A stretch of DNA of 64,000 bases from positions 24,511,879 to 24,575,878 of the forward strand of contig CM029654.1 of the NCBI GenBank assembly GCA_017311315.1, given 5' to 3'. The first letter of the stretch is position 1. Every line of letters begins with the position of its first letter. Below are positions 11,505 through 22,395 of the stretch, one piece after another. This DNA is from Dendrocalamus latiflorus (taxonomy: Eukaryota; Streptophyta; Magnoliopsida; Poales; Poaceae). Position numbers and translations under genes: made by a program. The notes beneath the pieces were generated by a model. That model saw nothing but the letters and a program-made list of their open reading frames with translations. It had not been told where the DNA came from and searched no databases.

Positions 11505-12364
11505 TTTGAGGACTTCTTCTTTCTCTTCAAACTCAACGCCCTTGACACTTCACTCATTTGATGTTGGATACTGTAAGTGTGTGTAATCATGGTCTACGTT
11601 CATATAATACCTAAATGTCATATATAACTTATTGCCTTTGGGTGTGTATATATATAGATACATGTTGACTGAAACCAGATTAACGAAATCACGGGTGGGT
11701 TTCCTCGACCCACAGTTGGTCTCCATAGATACCATCAATGTGGATGCATCCTTCATCGAGCATTACATGGTGACGACATTGGTGGTTCACCGCAATAAGG
11801 AATTCATACTTATGCCCTACAACCAGCGGTAAGTGCGGCACTAGTGGCTATACTTGTTGATTTGTACTTTATAAGCAGCACAAACTTACGTTTAATGACC
11901 ATGACAATATACTTGTGTAGATTACACTGGATTCTAATTGTAATTACTAAAATGGAACATGGTAATATATCTTCATTCCCTAAAGAAGAACAAAACTGAC
12001 TTCATAGTTGTTCAATAATTAATCAACAGGTAAACACATTTTCTCCATAGATAGCTCTATAGTAGTCTTTTCTTAATTCCTTTCCAATGACTAAGGCTAA
12101 CTTTATGGAATCATGTAGATCTTTCGCCAATTACATTGCTTCTGTACGAAAATTCAAGTGAGGGGTCAACGCCCTGCGACATGATCAAGATTTCATGGTA
12201 TTCGCTAGAATACATTAATCCTATATGACACTTCGTAGTAATACTTCTCAAACTAACAAATTTCATTTTTGCAGTGCCACCAGCAACCACCAAGCAACAT
12301 CTGTGGATTCTATGTTTGCCACAATATAGAACTACTCATCGGTTCTGTGAAGACCAATAATCCT
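11505..12364 (+). pseudogene. CACTA-associated Ulp1-like cysteine protease, decayed multi-exon gene
   Basis: The pieces fit the C-terminal Ulp1 (C48) peptidase domain carried by many plant CACTA elements. Just after the LTR junction a segment reads LFKLNALDTSLI. An exon ending at 11828 contains SRVGFLDPQLV and EFILMPYN. A GT donor at 11829 and an AG acceptor at 11919-11920 join it in frame to LHWILIVI, which supplies the catalytic histidine. The next exon (from 12119) contains LLLYENSS where the family usually has the catalytic Asp before Ser. The exon from 12275 contains PPSNICGFYVCHNI with the catalytic Cys. Splice junctions keep phase, but an in-frame TGA in the first piece and the missing N-terminal part make it a remnant. 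A weak final exon may lie at 12445-12500. Confidence 0.75.
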
Positions 12365-12785
12365 TAGGTTTGTAAATCTTGTAATAATTATTTCATACTT
12401 ATCAATTTATATGTATGCACGACATTGATTTTCCTACCGACAGGTTGCGACCATCGCTACAACTTCGTTGGAATAGGCTGAGCTCCAACAAATTTGAGGA
12501 CAGTGTGCGTACTTCTTAATGTCTAAGGTCATAAACAAAAATGGGGAGTTCCACAATATAGAATGAATTTGATTGGGACAAGATTGAGTTTAATTGTACA
12601 TATGTGTATTTGTTCATGCATGGTTAATTTATTTCTTTTCAATTAATTGATTTGTGAAATGGAAGTTCTTGTTTTTGAAATGAATATGAATTGGATGTAT
12701 ATATACTTGTTGTGTTTCTATTTGTTTCAAAGGACATGGCTAATATTTCCTAAGACTGACCAACAAACAAAAATAGGTTTAAGAA

Positions 12786-13062
12786 TATAAAAGACTATCC
12801 CAGATAGTTTGTAATTGAAATCATCTGTGATTCATAAGTTATCACAGATGGTTTTTACAACAAACCATCTGTGATAGTCAACTTTCGTAGACGGTTATGA
12901 GTTAATAATCGTTTGTGATTATATGTATCACAGATAGTTCGAAAACCATCGGTGATGACTCCATGTCATTACTGACCGATAAACTTAGACGGCTCACAAA
13001 ACCATTTGTGATGATGTTTTTGAACCGTCTGTGATGACCATTTCTACAATATTGTTTGTGTT
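12786..13062 (+). repeat. CACTA subterminal repeat region
   Basis: Copies of ccatctgtgatr / accgtctgtgatg occur in both orientations every 15-40 bp. This is the organisation of transposase-binding subterminal repeats in grass CACTA (En/Spm) elements, and it follows the Ulp1 exons as expected near an element end. No terminal CACTACAA is found at the right side, so the end is lost. Confidence 0.7.
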
Positions 13063-13388
13063 ATAAAAACTCAGCCGCATTTCTTTGTCATGCTTTCAGC
13101 AACGTGTGAACAAGCGGGTGAGATCCACTCTTTGAGAGATATGACAATTGAGGTATATATCATGCAGCGATGACTCTCTCAAAAAATAAAGAGAAAAAAA
13201 AATCTAAAATTGAAATGGAAATGCATTTTCTGGGTGTGCGTGGCTCATTCCTTGTACGAATATTAGAATTAGAGTTGTCCAGGCCATGTTGCCAAAGCAT
13301 TGCTGGTATGGTTTCTGACTTTACATGCCAAAGCATATTGTACAAGTATATTTTGTAACTAGTTTTTTTTCTTTTTCTCTCTACAGGA
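13063..13388. other. Unassigned sequence between CACTA tail and duplicated segment
   Basis: No feature is recognised. Its right end (13360-13388) is a pyrimidine-rich tract ending TCTCTACAG, a good 3' splice acceptor for the exon that opens copy B. Confidence 0.4.
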
Positions 13389-14031
13389 TATTATCAATGG
13401 TTCAGAGACAAGAGAGAAAACATCGTGAAATGAGCTATTTGCTGCTCTTGATAAAGCCAGGGAACGCTCTAATGCACTGATATACGTGCTTGTAAGGAGG
13501 ACATTTAATTTGAGGGGGGATTGCTGTAGTTACATGATCGAGAGAAAATTGGTAGGTTTAAACTTCCATTATGCAAAGAAGAGGTTGTACTATTACAGAT
13601 TTACTTCTGCTTTATTATCTGACATTAAATAAAACACAGGTCGAAAAATGGTTTCATCATAAGTGTGCGCAAGGGTTAGAATATGTGAAGAAGCTTTTGG
13701 AGGAACAAGAATGCTATAGAAGAAGGTTACCACCAATACCATTGATATTTCATACTTATGAATACGCTATCAAATTTATATTTATATCGCCATCGTGTAA
13801 CTTGAAGTGAAACTGCCAAGCTCGATAAGAGTCGCTTGAAGAGACTGGAATAGAAATAAAAGGATCAAAATGATGTCAAGGACCACACAGTTCAGAGTGT
13901 GCCAGAAATTCCTGGTGATTCTCCTGGACATGATAGTCCTAAGTCTCCTCCATGTTGCCAACAGGATGGCCCAGACCTATCCGTAGAAGATGTTGACAAA
14001 ATAGACAATATGTCTTAACATATTTTTGAAG
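13389..14031 (+). pseudogene. Exon fragments of the unrecognised gene (copy B)
   Basis: After the acceptor at 13387-13388 a frame reads DIINGSETREKTS, then a TGA, then ELFAALDKARERSNALIYVL. Further on are CAQGLEYVKKLLEEQE (about 13670-13717) and SVPEIPGDSPGHDSPK to SVEDVDKIDNM. The fragments match copy A and keep the same frames, so they descend from coding exons. An in-frame stop and frameshifts between pieces mark it as decayed. The family is unrecognised. Confidence 0.4.
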
Positions 14032-15492
14032 TTTCTAAGGGGGGGTAAGCTCATTCCTTCTTTTTCATTTGTAGTTTTAATTGGAGTTTGTGTTTTGACT
14101 GGCTTATGCAGGTTCACAGAGGGTCCTTAAATATGCATGTCCATTTTTCCCATATTGAGCAACACGATCAAAAAACTTGCTGTAGACGTTCGAACCAACT
14201 ATGAAAGGTTCGTTCAAAATCCACTTCCAGTTTCACCTTAATGCTATGTTGTCTTTCATACCTACTTCTCTACTGCCTCACTCACATCTAGCAGCCTCAG
14301 TTATTTTGAAGTTTGTATACCCTTGTCCAACGATAGAAAACCCAGAAAAGGACCAAAGCCAGGCCAGCGGCTGGTAACGATTACCGGCTAGTTACCAGAA
14401 AAACCAGAAAAAGAGGTCAAAATTCAAAGATTAAAATTTGAATTGGGATTGTTTTAAAATTGGTAATCGGAATGGTTACCACCCAAAAACCAGAAAAACA
14501 TCCAAAATTTTGAATTTGAGTTGCGAGTACAATAATTAAAGCATATTAAGCTCATACAATAAGTAATCTAACACAAAAAAAAGCATAAACCAACTTAGAA
14601 AGTGCATTACACATTCATAGATTTAAATGTAAACCGGCTGTTTTTTAAAAACCGGTATCCACTGGTAAATCTGGTTACTAGGCAATAACTACTGGGATTT
14701 GTAACCCTTCCCTTGTCCTTACAGGTGATCTATTTTTTTATTTCCTGTGAAGTTTCGATACTACTTACTCTGTCTTTGACTGAACTTGCCTAAGGGGCTT
14801 AGTAGAAGACTCAACTGATTGAAGGGTCAATTTTGGACAAACAATAGACTACTACACATATACCCTTAACATAAACTCCTTTTCTAGTCTATGAACAAGC
14901 ACTCTGTCAATCACCTATTGCTAGTGCCTAACCTTATTTTTGCATTTTCTAGGGTTCATAACAAAATGTTACAGGCTGCTGTTTGTAATATAATTAAACA
15001 AAAATATGGGGAAAGTGATGAAAAAAATGATGAAAGAGATCAAATTGATTATTTACAATGTGCCCCCACCAGATAGGTATGCTTTGTAATATCTGAAATA
15101 AAAAGGATTTTTTTTGTTTTCTTGAAGTAACAAAAAAATTGTTACTAAAATTTATTTACATACAGCAACATGTCCTTCGAGGAATTTGTGAGTAACAATA
15201 AGTTGACTAAGGATTTCAAACTTTGTCCCAAGAAGTTAATTAAGGCTCTCAAACTTTGTTCCGAGTTAATATTCTGACTTATGCTGGAAGGAAGCTTGCT
15301 AGAGGCTACATGAACTTCATTTCTATGAAGCACAAAGCAAACCGCTCCCAGGTTGGAGATTGGGGTGTCCAGGGCCGGCCCTGGGCCAAGGCAACAAGTG
15401 TGTCTAGCTAGGGCCCAACGCCAACATGGGCTCAGCCATGTGTGCATGTAAATACACACACACACACGCACACACACACACATAATACATAT

Positions 15493-15595
<103 letters not shown>

Positions 15596-15967
15596 GGAAA
15601 ATTACGTAATGCACCATGGTGTCTAGGCACCAACATCCGATACACGTGTATGATTGATAATTTTTTTGAGTTTGGGTATGAAAATGTTTTATATCCTTGA
15701 TATATTTATGGTAAGTTAGTTTTGAACTCAGTTCAAACTAGTTTGAACTACTTTTGAGTTCAATGCAACTACAGTGAGTATATACCATAAAAATAGTTCA
15801 AACTAATTAAACTGAAGTTGAATTTAAATTTTTTCGGAGTTTGATATCTCAAATATACTTTTTTATGGGTATATGAAGATACCCACATCAAACGTTGCGA
15901 ATCTCGAAGCAAATCAACGGGTATTGATATTGGTGCCTAGGCACCATGGTGCATGAAACACTCGTCC
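15596..15967. mobile_element. MITE inserted in a TA microsatellite (Micron-like)
   Basis: Inverted ends GGAAAATTACGTAATGCACC and, from the other side, GGACGAGTGTTTCATGCACC continue into ATGGTG and the palindrome GGTGCCTAGGCACC. TA repeats flank both ends. A 372-bp AT-rich noncoding element with these features resembles Micron-type MITEs of rice, which insert in (TA)n. Copy A lacks it at the same place. Confidence 0.65.
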
Positions 15968-16083
<116 letters not shown>

Positions 16084-16416
16084 AAAACCGAGGACAGCTT
16101 TTCTTGAAGAATGGTAGGATGATGCGGATACAGACATGCTTAGCAATTGTAGATTACTACATATCAAAATATTGTAATACTGTAATAGTATTTTATCTAT
16201 GGATGTAAGAGTGTTATCTTCATATTTTAAAACATCAAAAGCATTAAATACAAAAAAGTTGCAAACAAACATAGCATTACTTTGTTTGGAATTGAAAGAT
16301 GTATAAGTTTAAATAGTCGAAAATATATTTTACAAGTAAAAGTTTTTTTATTATATATAAATGAGGATTCTAATTTGCCCCTGGGCCTACCAACTGGCCG
16401 CGGCATATCTCTAACA

Positions 16417-17189
16417 TGGAAGTTAGAGGTGATTCACTTGTCATATCAAAAGAGGCCTCAAAACCTTTGCGTGCAAATGAATGGCAGAAGATTTCAAAAG
16501 ATATATTGAGATTTTACTGCCTAACTATCACAATGAAGAAATCGAAGAATATTCTTTGTATTTTAATGAATTTCAAGCTGACATAGTGAAGGTACTCGAC
16601 CTAGTGTCAAAGCCTGACAAACTAGAGATGTTCTAAAAATATATGGCTATCCATTTGGCATTTATGCCCCTGTTAGCAGATTTGTACACTTCTATCAACT
16701 ACTCAAGGTGTCAATTCCTTGCGAATGGAGGCAGAATTAGTGTATGAGCCCTTGGATACACCATCAGGATTTCATGACGACTGGACATTTCTTTTCCGTT
16801 GGACACCTCTCTTTAAAAAAGCGTATTTATACAAGTCTAGGGGCAGTTCTCATAACTATTACACGCGATCATATTGGTGTTTACTGAACTATGCTAGGCA
16901 CTTTAGTTCACATGTGCTAGATTACACAAAGGTAATCATGTTCCCTCCTCTGATGCTATGCCTTTGCTGATAAATAGTGTTAAATTGATCCTACACAGAT
17001 GACCTAATTGGCTTGAACTGTATTATGAATTTATTTCATTAGTTTTTATTTGAAGGGCATTGGTGTACAAGAGATCCAGGACATCATCATAACTAATTTG
17101 ATTTTGGCACAGCTTCTTGCTCTTGCGCGCCCTGGCAGATTTGATCCTATTCATTATTTACCTGAACAACATGGATGGACAGTAAGCTT
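16417..17189 (+). pseudogene. Unrecognised gene, copy B: two exons with intron
   Basis: The MEVRGDSLVISKEASKPL frame begins at 16417, shifts near 16470, and has a stop in place of a Gln/Lys codon at 16634. It continues with ELVYEPLDTPSGFHDDW and FLFRWTPLFKK to ARHFSSHVLDYTK, where a GTAATC donor follows (16930). After an intron a second exon (about 17055-17180) reads GIGVQEIQDIIITNLILAQL and RPGRFDPIHYLPEQHGW, ending at a GTAAGC donor. A possible acidic last exon (about 17630-17740) reads VESEDELDDGDEVEYEDEW. The structure shows a genuine multi-exon gene now broken; I cannot assign a family or function. Confidence 0.5.
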
Positions 17190-18125
17190 CTTATTCTTGT
17201 TGCTTCTTGTTTCTTATAATATGTTGTTTGCATTTCGTAATGTGTTTAGTGAGTTTTTCTCTCCTTCGTAGCTTCTTTTGCACATGGAACTCCTTCGTGG
17301 CATCTGAGTAAGTTCCACTAATCCATGCTATCAAATATTGTGAAAGTCACTTTTTTACCCTTAACTATGAAATTGACCAACTGATATTGCATATAGACAC
17401 TAATGATCAGAACTTTTATCAAATAAAAAACACTTTAGCTTACCTATGAGTACATTTATTTTCTTTTCCCATAAGGCAATTGTGTGGATAGTATTAAATA
17501 AAAAATGGACATTTCCACTTTTGGGTTGGTGTATGATATATTTATGAGAGGTGCTTCCATACTTTTTTTAATAGTGATTTGCATAATTTTTTGAATGTGT
17601 GTAAATCTTGTTTTATGGATGCAATGACAAGGCTGAATTTGAGGATGAACTATAGGACAATGGCAAAGTTGAATCTGAGGATGAGTTGGATGACGGTGAC
17701 GAAGTTGAATATGAGGATGAATGGGTTGAAGAAGGTTGAATTGGAGTATGGTTAAGAAGAAATTGGGTAGTCATCATGTAATTTGTTTTTGGCCTCCGTG
17801 CTACATAACTGACAATACCTGGGTACAAATGAACACTTTGAGAAACTTGCCATGTGTTTCAATTCGTACGGAAGATGTACCATTTGTAAATTAGGAAATA
17901 AAAGTAATTTGATCTCACCTTCTTGCCCGGAATAGTTTTGTGCAGTGCCTTGTAGGTGTAGCTGTGGTAGGTTGGCGAACCCGTATGCGCAACTATTGTC
18001 TGCTCTTATATTTGTGCTGTAAACTAAAAATACGAACTCGACTTTAGTAAAAGTTGGTACCGAGGCACCTATTCTATATTTGCATGTCTTATTCATGTTA
18101 AAAAACTACTTAGAATTTTGCTATG
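17190..18125. other. Intron-like and flanking sequence left of the MULE
   Basis: Apart from the possible acidic exon at 17630-17740, I see no coding sequence, repeat or RNA gene. It ends exactly at the MULE target-site duplication. Confidence 0.4.
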
Positions 18126-18134
18126 TCCAGTCTG
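18126..18134. other. MULE target-site duplication, left
   Basis: TCCAGTCTG here and TCCAGCCTG at 39771-39779 agree at 8 of 9 positions. Nine bp is the usual Mutator duplication length, and both copies abut the inverted repeats. Confidence 0.8.
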
Positions 18135-18360
18135 GATTTTTTTAAATAATCTATTTTTATTTGAAATAACAAAAATATACCCACGCAAATTTTTTTTTAC
18201 AGGAATGACCTCTAGTCGCCGAACCGTTGGACGACTGGAACTTGTCACCCAATGGCTGCGTGACACGCAGGCTGTCTGTAGGCCGTTGGGCGACATAATT
18301 GAAGTTGTCGAAGGGTTGGGTGACTGTGACCAATCGACTAACTCTTCTGTGACTAGAGGC
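18135..18360 (+). repeat. MULE left terminal inverted repeat
   Basis: It starts GATTTTTTTAAATAATC and aligns with the complement of 39770 leftwards. Shared blocks include aaatatacc, ttttacag, a GACTGGAAC block, and GTTGGGCGACATA paired with ATTGGGCGACATA. Identity is roughly three quarters by eye. It contains several copies of GTCGCC / GGCGAC able to form hairpins. Confidence 0.85.
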
Positions 18361-18363
18361 GCA

Positions 18364-18370
18364 TATAAAT
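18364..18370 (+). promoter_or_regulatory. Probable TATA box of the MULE transposase gene
   Basis: TATAAAT lies just inside the left inverted repeat in a GC-rich context (gcgcatataaatcggg). It is followed by a purine-rich leader (18420-18510). MULE transposase promoters usually lie at this position. Confidence 0.5.
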
Positions 18371-19557
18371 CGGGCGCTTGGCCAAGCCCCAGCCATTTCA
18401 TCCGGCGACGCCACTACATAGAGAAAAGGGAGAAGGGAAACAAAGAAGAGAAGAGAAGAGGGAAGAAAAAGAGAGAAGAGGAGAGGAGAGGGAGAGGAAG
18501 GAGAGGTTCTGCTACTTCCGTAAGATAAAATTTTTTGTATGTTGTAGTCAATATTTTTTGTGTGAAGTAATTAGTTTATTTAGTGTATAATTAGGATCCT
18601 AGAAAATTATAGCTATAGAAAAGAATAGCATAACTTCGGTATGATGTAAATAGTTGTAAAATTTAGTCAATGTAGTTATAGAAAATTAGCATGAAACTTA
18701 TAGTTGGAAAAAAATAGTGAATATAGTTGTAGAAAATTAGCATCCGTAGCAAATTATAGTTGTAGAAAATTTAGTCAATATTATGTACAAAATAAGCATC
18801 CATAGAAAATTATAGTTCTTAAAAATTCAGTCAATACTTTTGTACGAAGTAAATTGTTTGTTTTGTGCAAAACATTAATAACATAACATTTATGATTAAT
18901 TATGTATGAATACAATGTCGTTAGTACATTGAAAAATCATGCGTACCATTTTAACTGGTATATTGACATTTAAATCAATATGTCATGTAAATTGTTGAAA
19001 CCCATTAGCAATTATTTAGAGTAGGAGAGAGCTCGAGCAGCGAGAGAAGAGCGGCGTTGGTGTAAGTGGGAGCCGATAGGGAGTTGATGCGTATTGGGTC
19101 GGAGGAATGGGAGCGGTGTCGGTGCGAATAAGTATGGATTATGTTATGAGGGCAGTGTGGTTGGTCATGATGGGCGAACGGTCGTTGAAATGTAAATTAT
19201 AGTATATCGGTACTTACATAATGTGTGATGTGATTTGACTAATTGCAACATTAAAAATATTTGCACGTAGATATTAGTAATGTCGATACCCACTACATTG
19301 AAAGTGCATTATAGTTTCGGCACCGTTCGTGTAGGTCTGAACAGTGTTGACTTGAGCGGTTTGTGCAAGCCACTCTGGTACACCCAGACAGTGAGAATGC
19401 TCGAATCACAAATGTGATGTACTAGCTCACTCACAGTTTCTCCTTGGACTTTGAAGTGTGCAACGTTATCATACAAGGGCTTTGGAGCTGGTCTCTCACG
19501 GTTGCGCACTGCTTCACGGAAGGGGTTTATGCAAGGGTGCTGGCGTTGTGAATACGA
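18371..19557 (+). other. MULE 5' noncoding region
   Basis: Purine-rich (GGAGAA-type) tract at 18420-18510, then AT-rich sequence with short repeats of 'tagttgtagaaaatt' type (18650-18790), then the part shared with copy A (18785-19037). From about 19300 degenerate coding sequence probably begins, but I cannot place a start. Confidence 0.5.
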
Positions 19558-20577
19558 GTGCGTGATGCTTGCGCAACCATGCCTAATAGAAGTTGTACAA
19601 GGTCGTGTCAATGGCTATATCTGGGAGGTGCGAGCAGCTCAGGCACCCATCATGTTGGTCAAGAGAAGATAGTTGCTCGTAACAAGGCTGATGTGGTATA
19701 TAGAGGAGAGGAAGAAGGGCCACAACATGATGAGCGTATAGGACAAGCTAATGAAGGGGAGCATATGGAGTACATAGTGCATCAAATGGAGAGCGATGAC
19801 CGAATTGCTTGGGCTGAGCAGGAAGCTGTACAGGAGAACGACGAGGATAGTTCTGATGAGGATAAAGCTCCCATCACGTAGGAATGGAACTAGTTTGATG
19901 CTGATGGTGTTGCTGCACAAGACGAGCACAAATCACCATGGGAGTATCACGACACAGAGGTTCAGTTATATTCAATGTTTATTGACAAGACATCATTGTA
20001 GGATTCCATCAAGCTGTGGGCCCTATCCATGCAGTGGACTTTTCAAGTTGTGAAATCTAGCCAGGAGTAGTACACAATGAAATGCGAGCAGGTCGGTTGT
20101 CCTTGGAGGGTGCACTCATGCAGACCGAAGTATGACATTCACTGGATTATGTTGAAGGTGGAGCCACGCTCTTGCATTCTCAGAAGTATTTTGCCAAGGT
20201 ATTGTAACATAACATCCACCTTTATAGCCAATTTGATGTACGGAGAGATAGTGGAGAAGAAGGACATCGAGGCCATGCACATCATGGTGGCTATCGAGAA
20301 GAAATTTAAGTACAACATTAGCTACATGAAGGCATGGCATGCAAAGTAGAAGGCTTTGGAAAAACAGTTTGGGTCTTTTAAGGTGGTGTACAACAACCTT
20401 CCTCGTATGCTTTCGGTGTTGCAGGATAGGAACCCGGACATATACATTGCTGTGAAGGACAAGCCATCTACAAGGCCGCCAGATCTTGCAGCATTGTAGA
20501 GGGCCTTCTTAGCCTTCGGTGCATGCATCAATGCTTTCAGGCATATGCTTCCCATGATCTTAGTTGATGGGACCTTT
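19558..20577 (+). pseudogene. mudrA-type MULE transposase, 5' part
   Basis: One frame, read through stops, gives an acidic N-terminal region (QENDEDSSDEDK), then a MuDR-type DNA-binding segment with MKCEQVGCPWRVHSC, then HIMVAIEKKFKYNISYMKAW, and the start of the catalytic MULE domain (AFGACINAFRHMLPMILVDG). In-frame stops are all TAG (19879, 19891, 19999, 20068, 20347, 20497). The one in AWHAK-stop-KALE falls where the family has Gln. The frame is cut at the Thr-Phe codons after VDG by the gypsy insertion and resumes at 30138. Codons are otherwise well preserved. The true start codon is uncertain. Confidence 0.85.
20573..20577. other. Target-site duplication CCTTT, left
   Basis: CCTTT precedes the LTR end TGTCAGACCC; the same five bases follow the other LTR end at 30138-30142. 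This is the normal 5-bp duplication of LTR-retrotransposon integration. Confidence 0.9.
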
Positions 20578-21490
20578 TGTCAGACCCGGATTTTACAATC
20601 CAGAATCCTTTGTGATTCCACCGCACTATTCCCTGGATCAGTATATAGTGCTCACAGATACAGTACTGAACATCAAAATACATATCATGTGGAAGCGTAA
20701 ATATAACAGTAGATTTACTTATGGGCCGATCAGGCTGAAATCAATAAAATGCGGCAGCAGAAATGAATCACATAGGTGGGATCCTCAGGACGTGCCCACA
20801 GGCAGCCAACTGGGGGTTCGCGACCTAGTTCTTAACATCTTCATCTTGCTCACCATCAGGACCAAGTATATTGCTAAAGCATAGCGATCTGACTCCTGAT
20901 TCTGGATTAATTGAGTGAGCGAGGGTGAGCACAAACCATCGTGCTCCGCGAGCCAATATACATGATGCAAATAGATAATATGCATGGCTTATCAAGGGAA
21001 GGCTCGGGCTATTTTATTTGCCATAAATTGCATTTGAAATATGATACATAGAAATTTTCTGAGATCTAGCAGTTTGAACTAAAACATAATGTATGAAAGA
21101 ATGCAATAGTAATAGCGATCCAGATTCCATCCACCGTTACATGGCCTCTGCACCATATGCTAACCTTTCAGCGTTATAACCGCTTACCTTATCACTGGGG
21201 CGACACCCAGGGCAACACAAATCAGGGCCTTTCTCCGCCCTCCACTTTACCAATTCCACCCACAAAGTTTTTGAAATAGAATTATATCTAGTAAGGTTTC
21301 CATGTCCGCCCTTGACCATGGGCATGGCTATTCGAATAATTTTCACTCTATAGAGTTTGTACACTTTACCCACAAGAGATAATCCACTCTTTGCTCCATA
21401 CGATCCCTTAGTCATGCAGTTGAGTAGATTATCACAAGGCTGTTACAATGCGTAGTCCTAATGTGGTTACGTCCGCTAAGGTCTATCTTT
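20578..21490 (-). repeat. Direct duplication of the LTR terminal 0.9 kb
   Basis: It matches 21493-21955 and then 23030-23450. The second copy restarts with TGTCAGGACCCAGATTTTAC. The two copies differ at many positions, so the duplication is not recent. Confidence 0.85.
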
Positions 21491-22054
21491 GTCAGGACCC
21501 AGATTTTACAATCTGGAATCCTCTGTGATTCAACCGCACTATTCCCTGGATCAGTAGATAGTGCTCACAGATTCAGAAATGAACATTAGAATACATATCA
21601 TACGGAAGCGTAAATATAATAGTAAACTTACTCATGGGCCGATTAGGCCAAAATCAATAAATTGCAGCAGCGGAAGAACGAGCACACAGGTGAGACCTTC
21701 AGGACATGCCCACAGGCAGCCAACTGGAGGTTCGTGACCTAGCCCTTGGCATCTTCATCTTCTTTGCCATCATGTCCAATCGGGTTGCTGAGGCGAAGTG
21801 ATCTGATTCCTGATTCTGGTTTTGTTGTCAAAGCGAGTGTGAGCACAAACCACCGTGCTCCGTGAGCCAATACACAGAATGCAAATATATAGTATGCATG
21901 GCTTATCAAAGGAGAGGCTCGGGTTATTTTATTTGCCATAAATTGCTTTTGGTAGCCTTAGTATTATTAAATCATAGTGTTATTGTTTCTACCTAAACTC
22001 TACACGACGATTGCCATAATTGACTTAATCCACCAAAGACACACTTTCCTTACT

Positions 22055-22395
22055 GATTGCTGTCTAAGACTTCAAACAACGAGTGTCATCATTTACTTAA
22101 TCCACCGAATATACTCTTTTCAAATTGATTGCTGTCTAAGACTCCAAACAGCGAGTGACATCATTTAATTATTCCACAAATCATACACTTTCTATATTGA
22201 TTGCTGTCTAAAACTCCAAACAGCAAGTGACATCATTTAATTAATCCACCGATCATACACTTTCTATATTGATTGCTGTCTAAAACTCCAAACAGCGAGT
22301 GACATCATTTAATTAATCCACCGATCATACACTTTCTATATTGATTGCTGTCTAAAACTCCAAACAGCGAGTGACATCATTTAATTAGTCCACCA
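22055..22395 (-). repeat. 72-bp tandem repeat in gypsy LTR, about five copies
   Basis: GATTGCTGTCTAARACTCC recurs at 22055, 22127, 22199, 22271 and 22343, exactly 72 bp apart. The last three units are almost identical, and a degenerate unit precedes the array. Confidence 0.95.
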
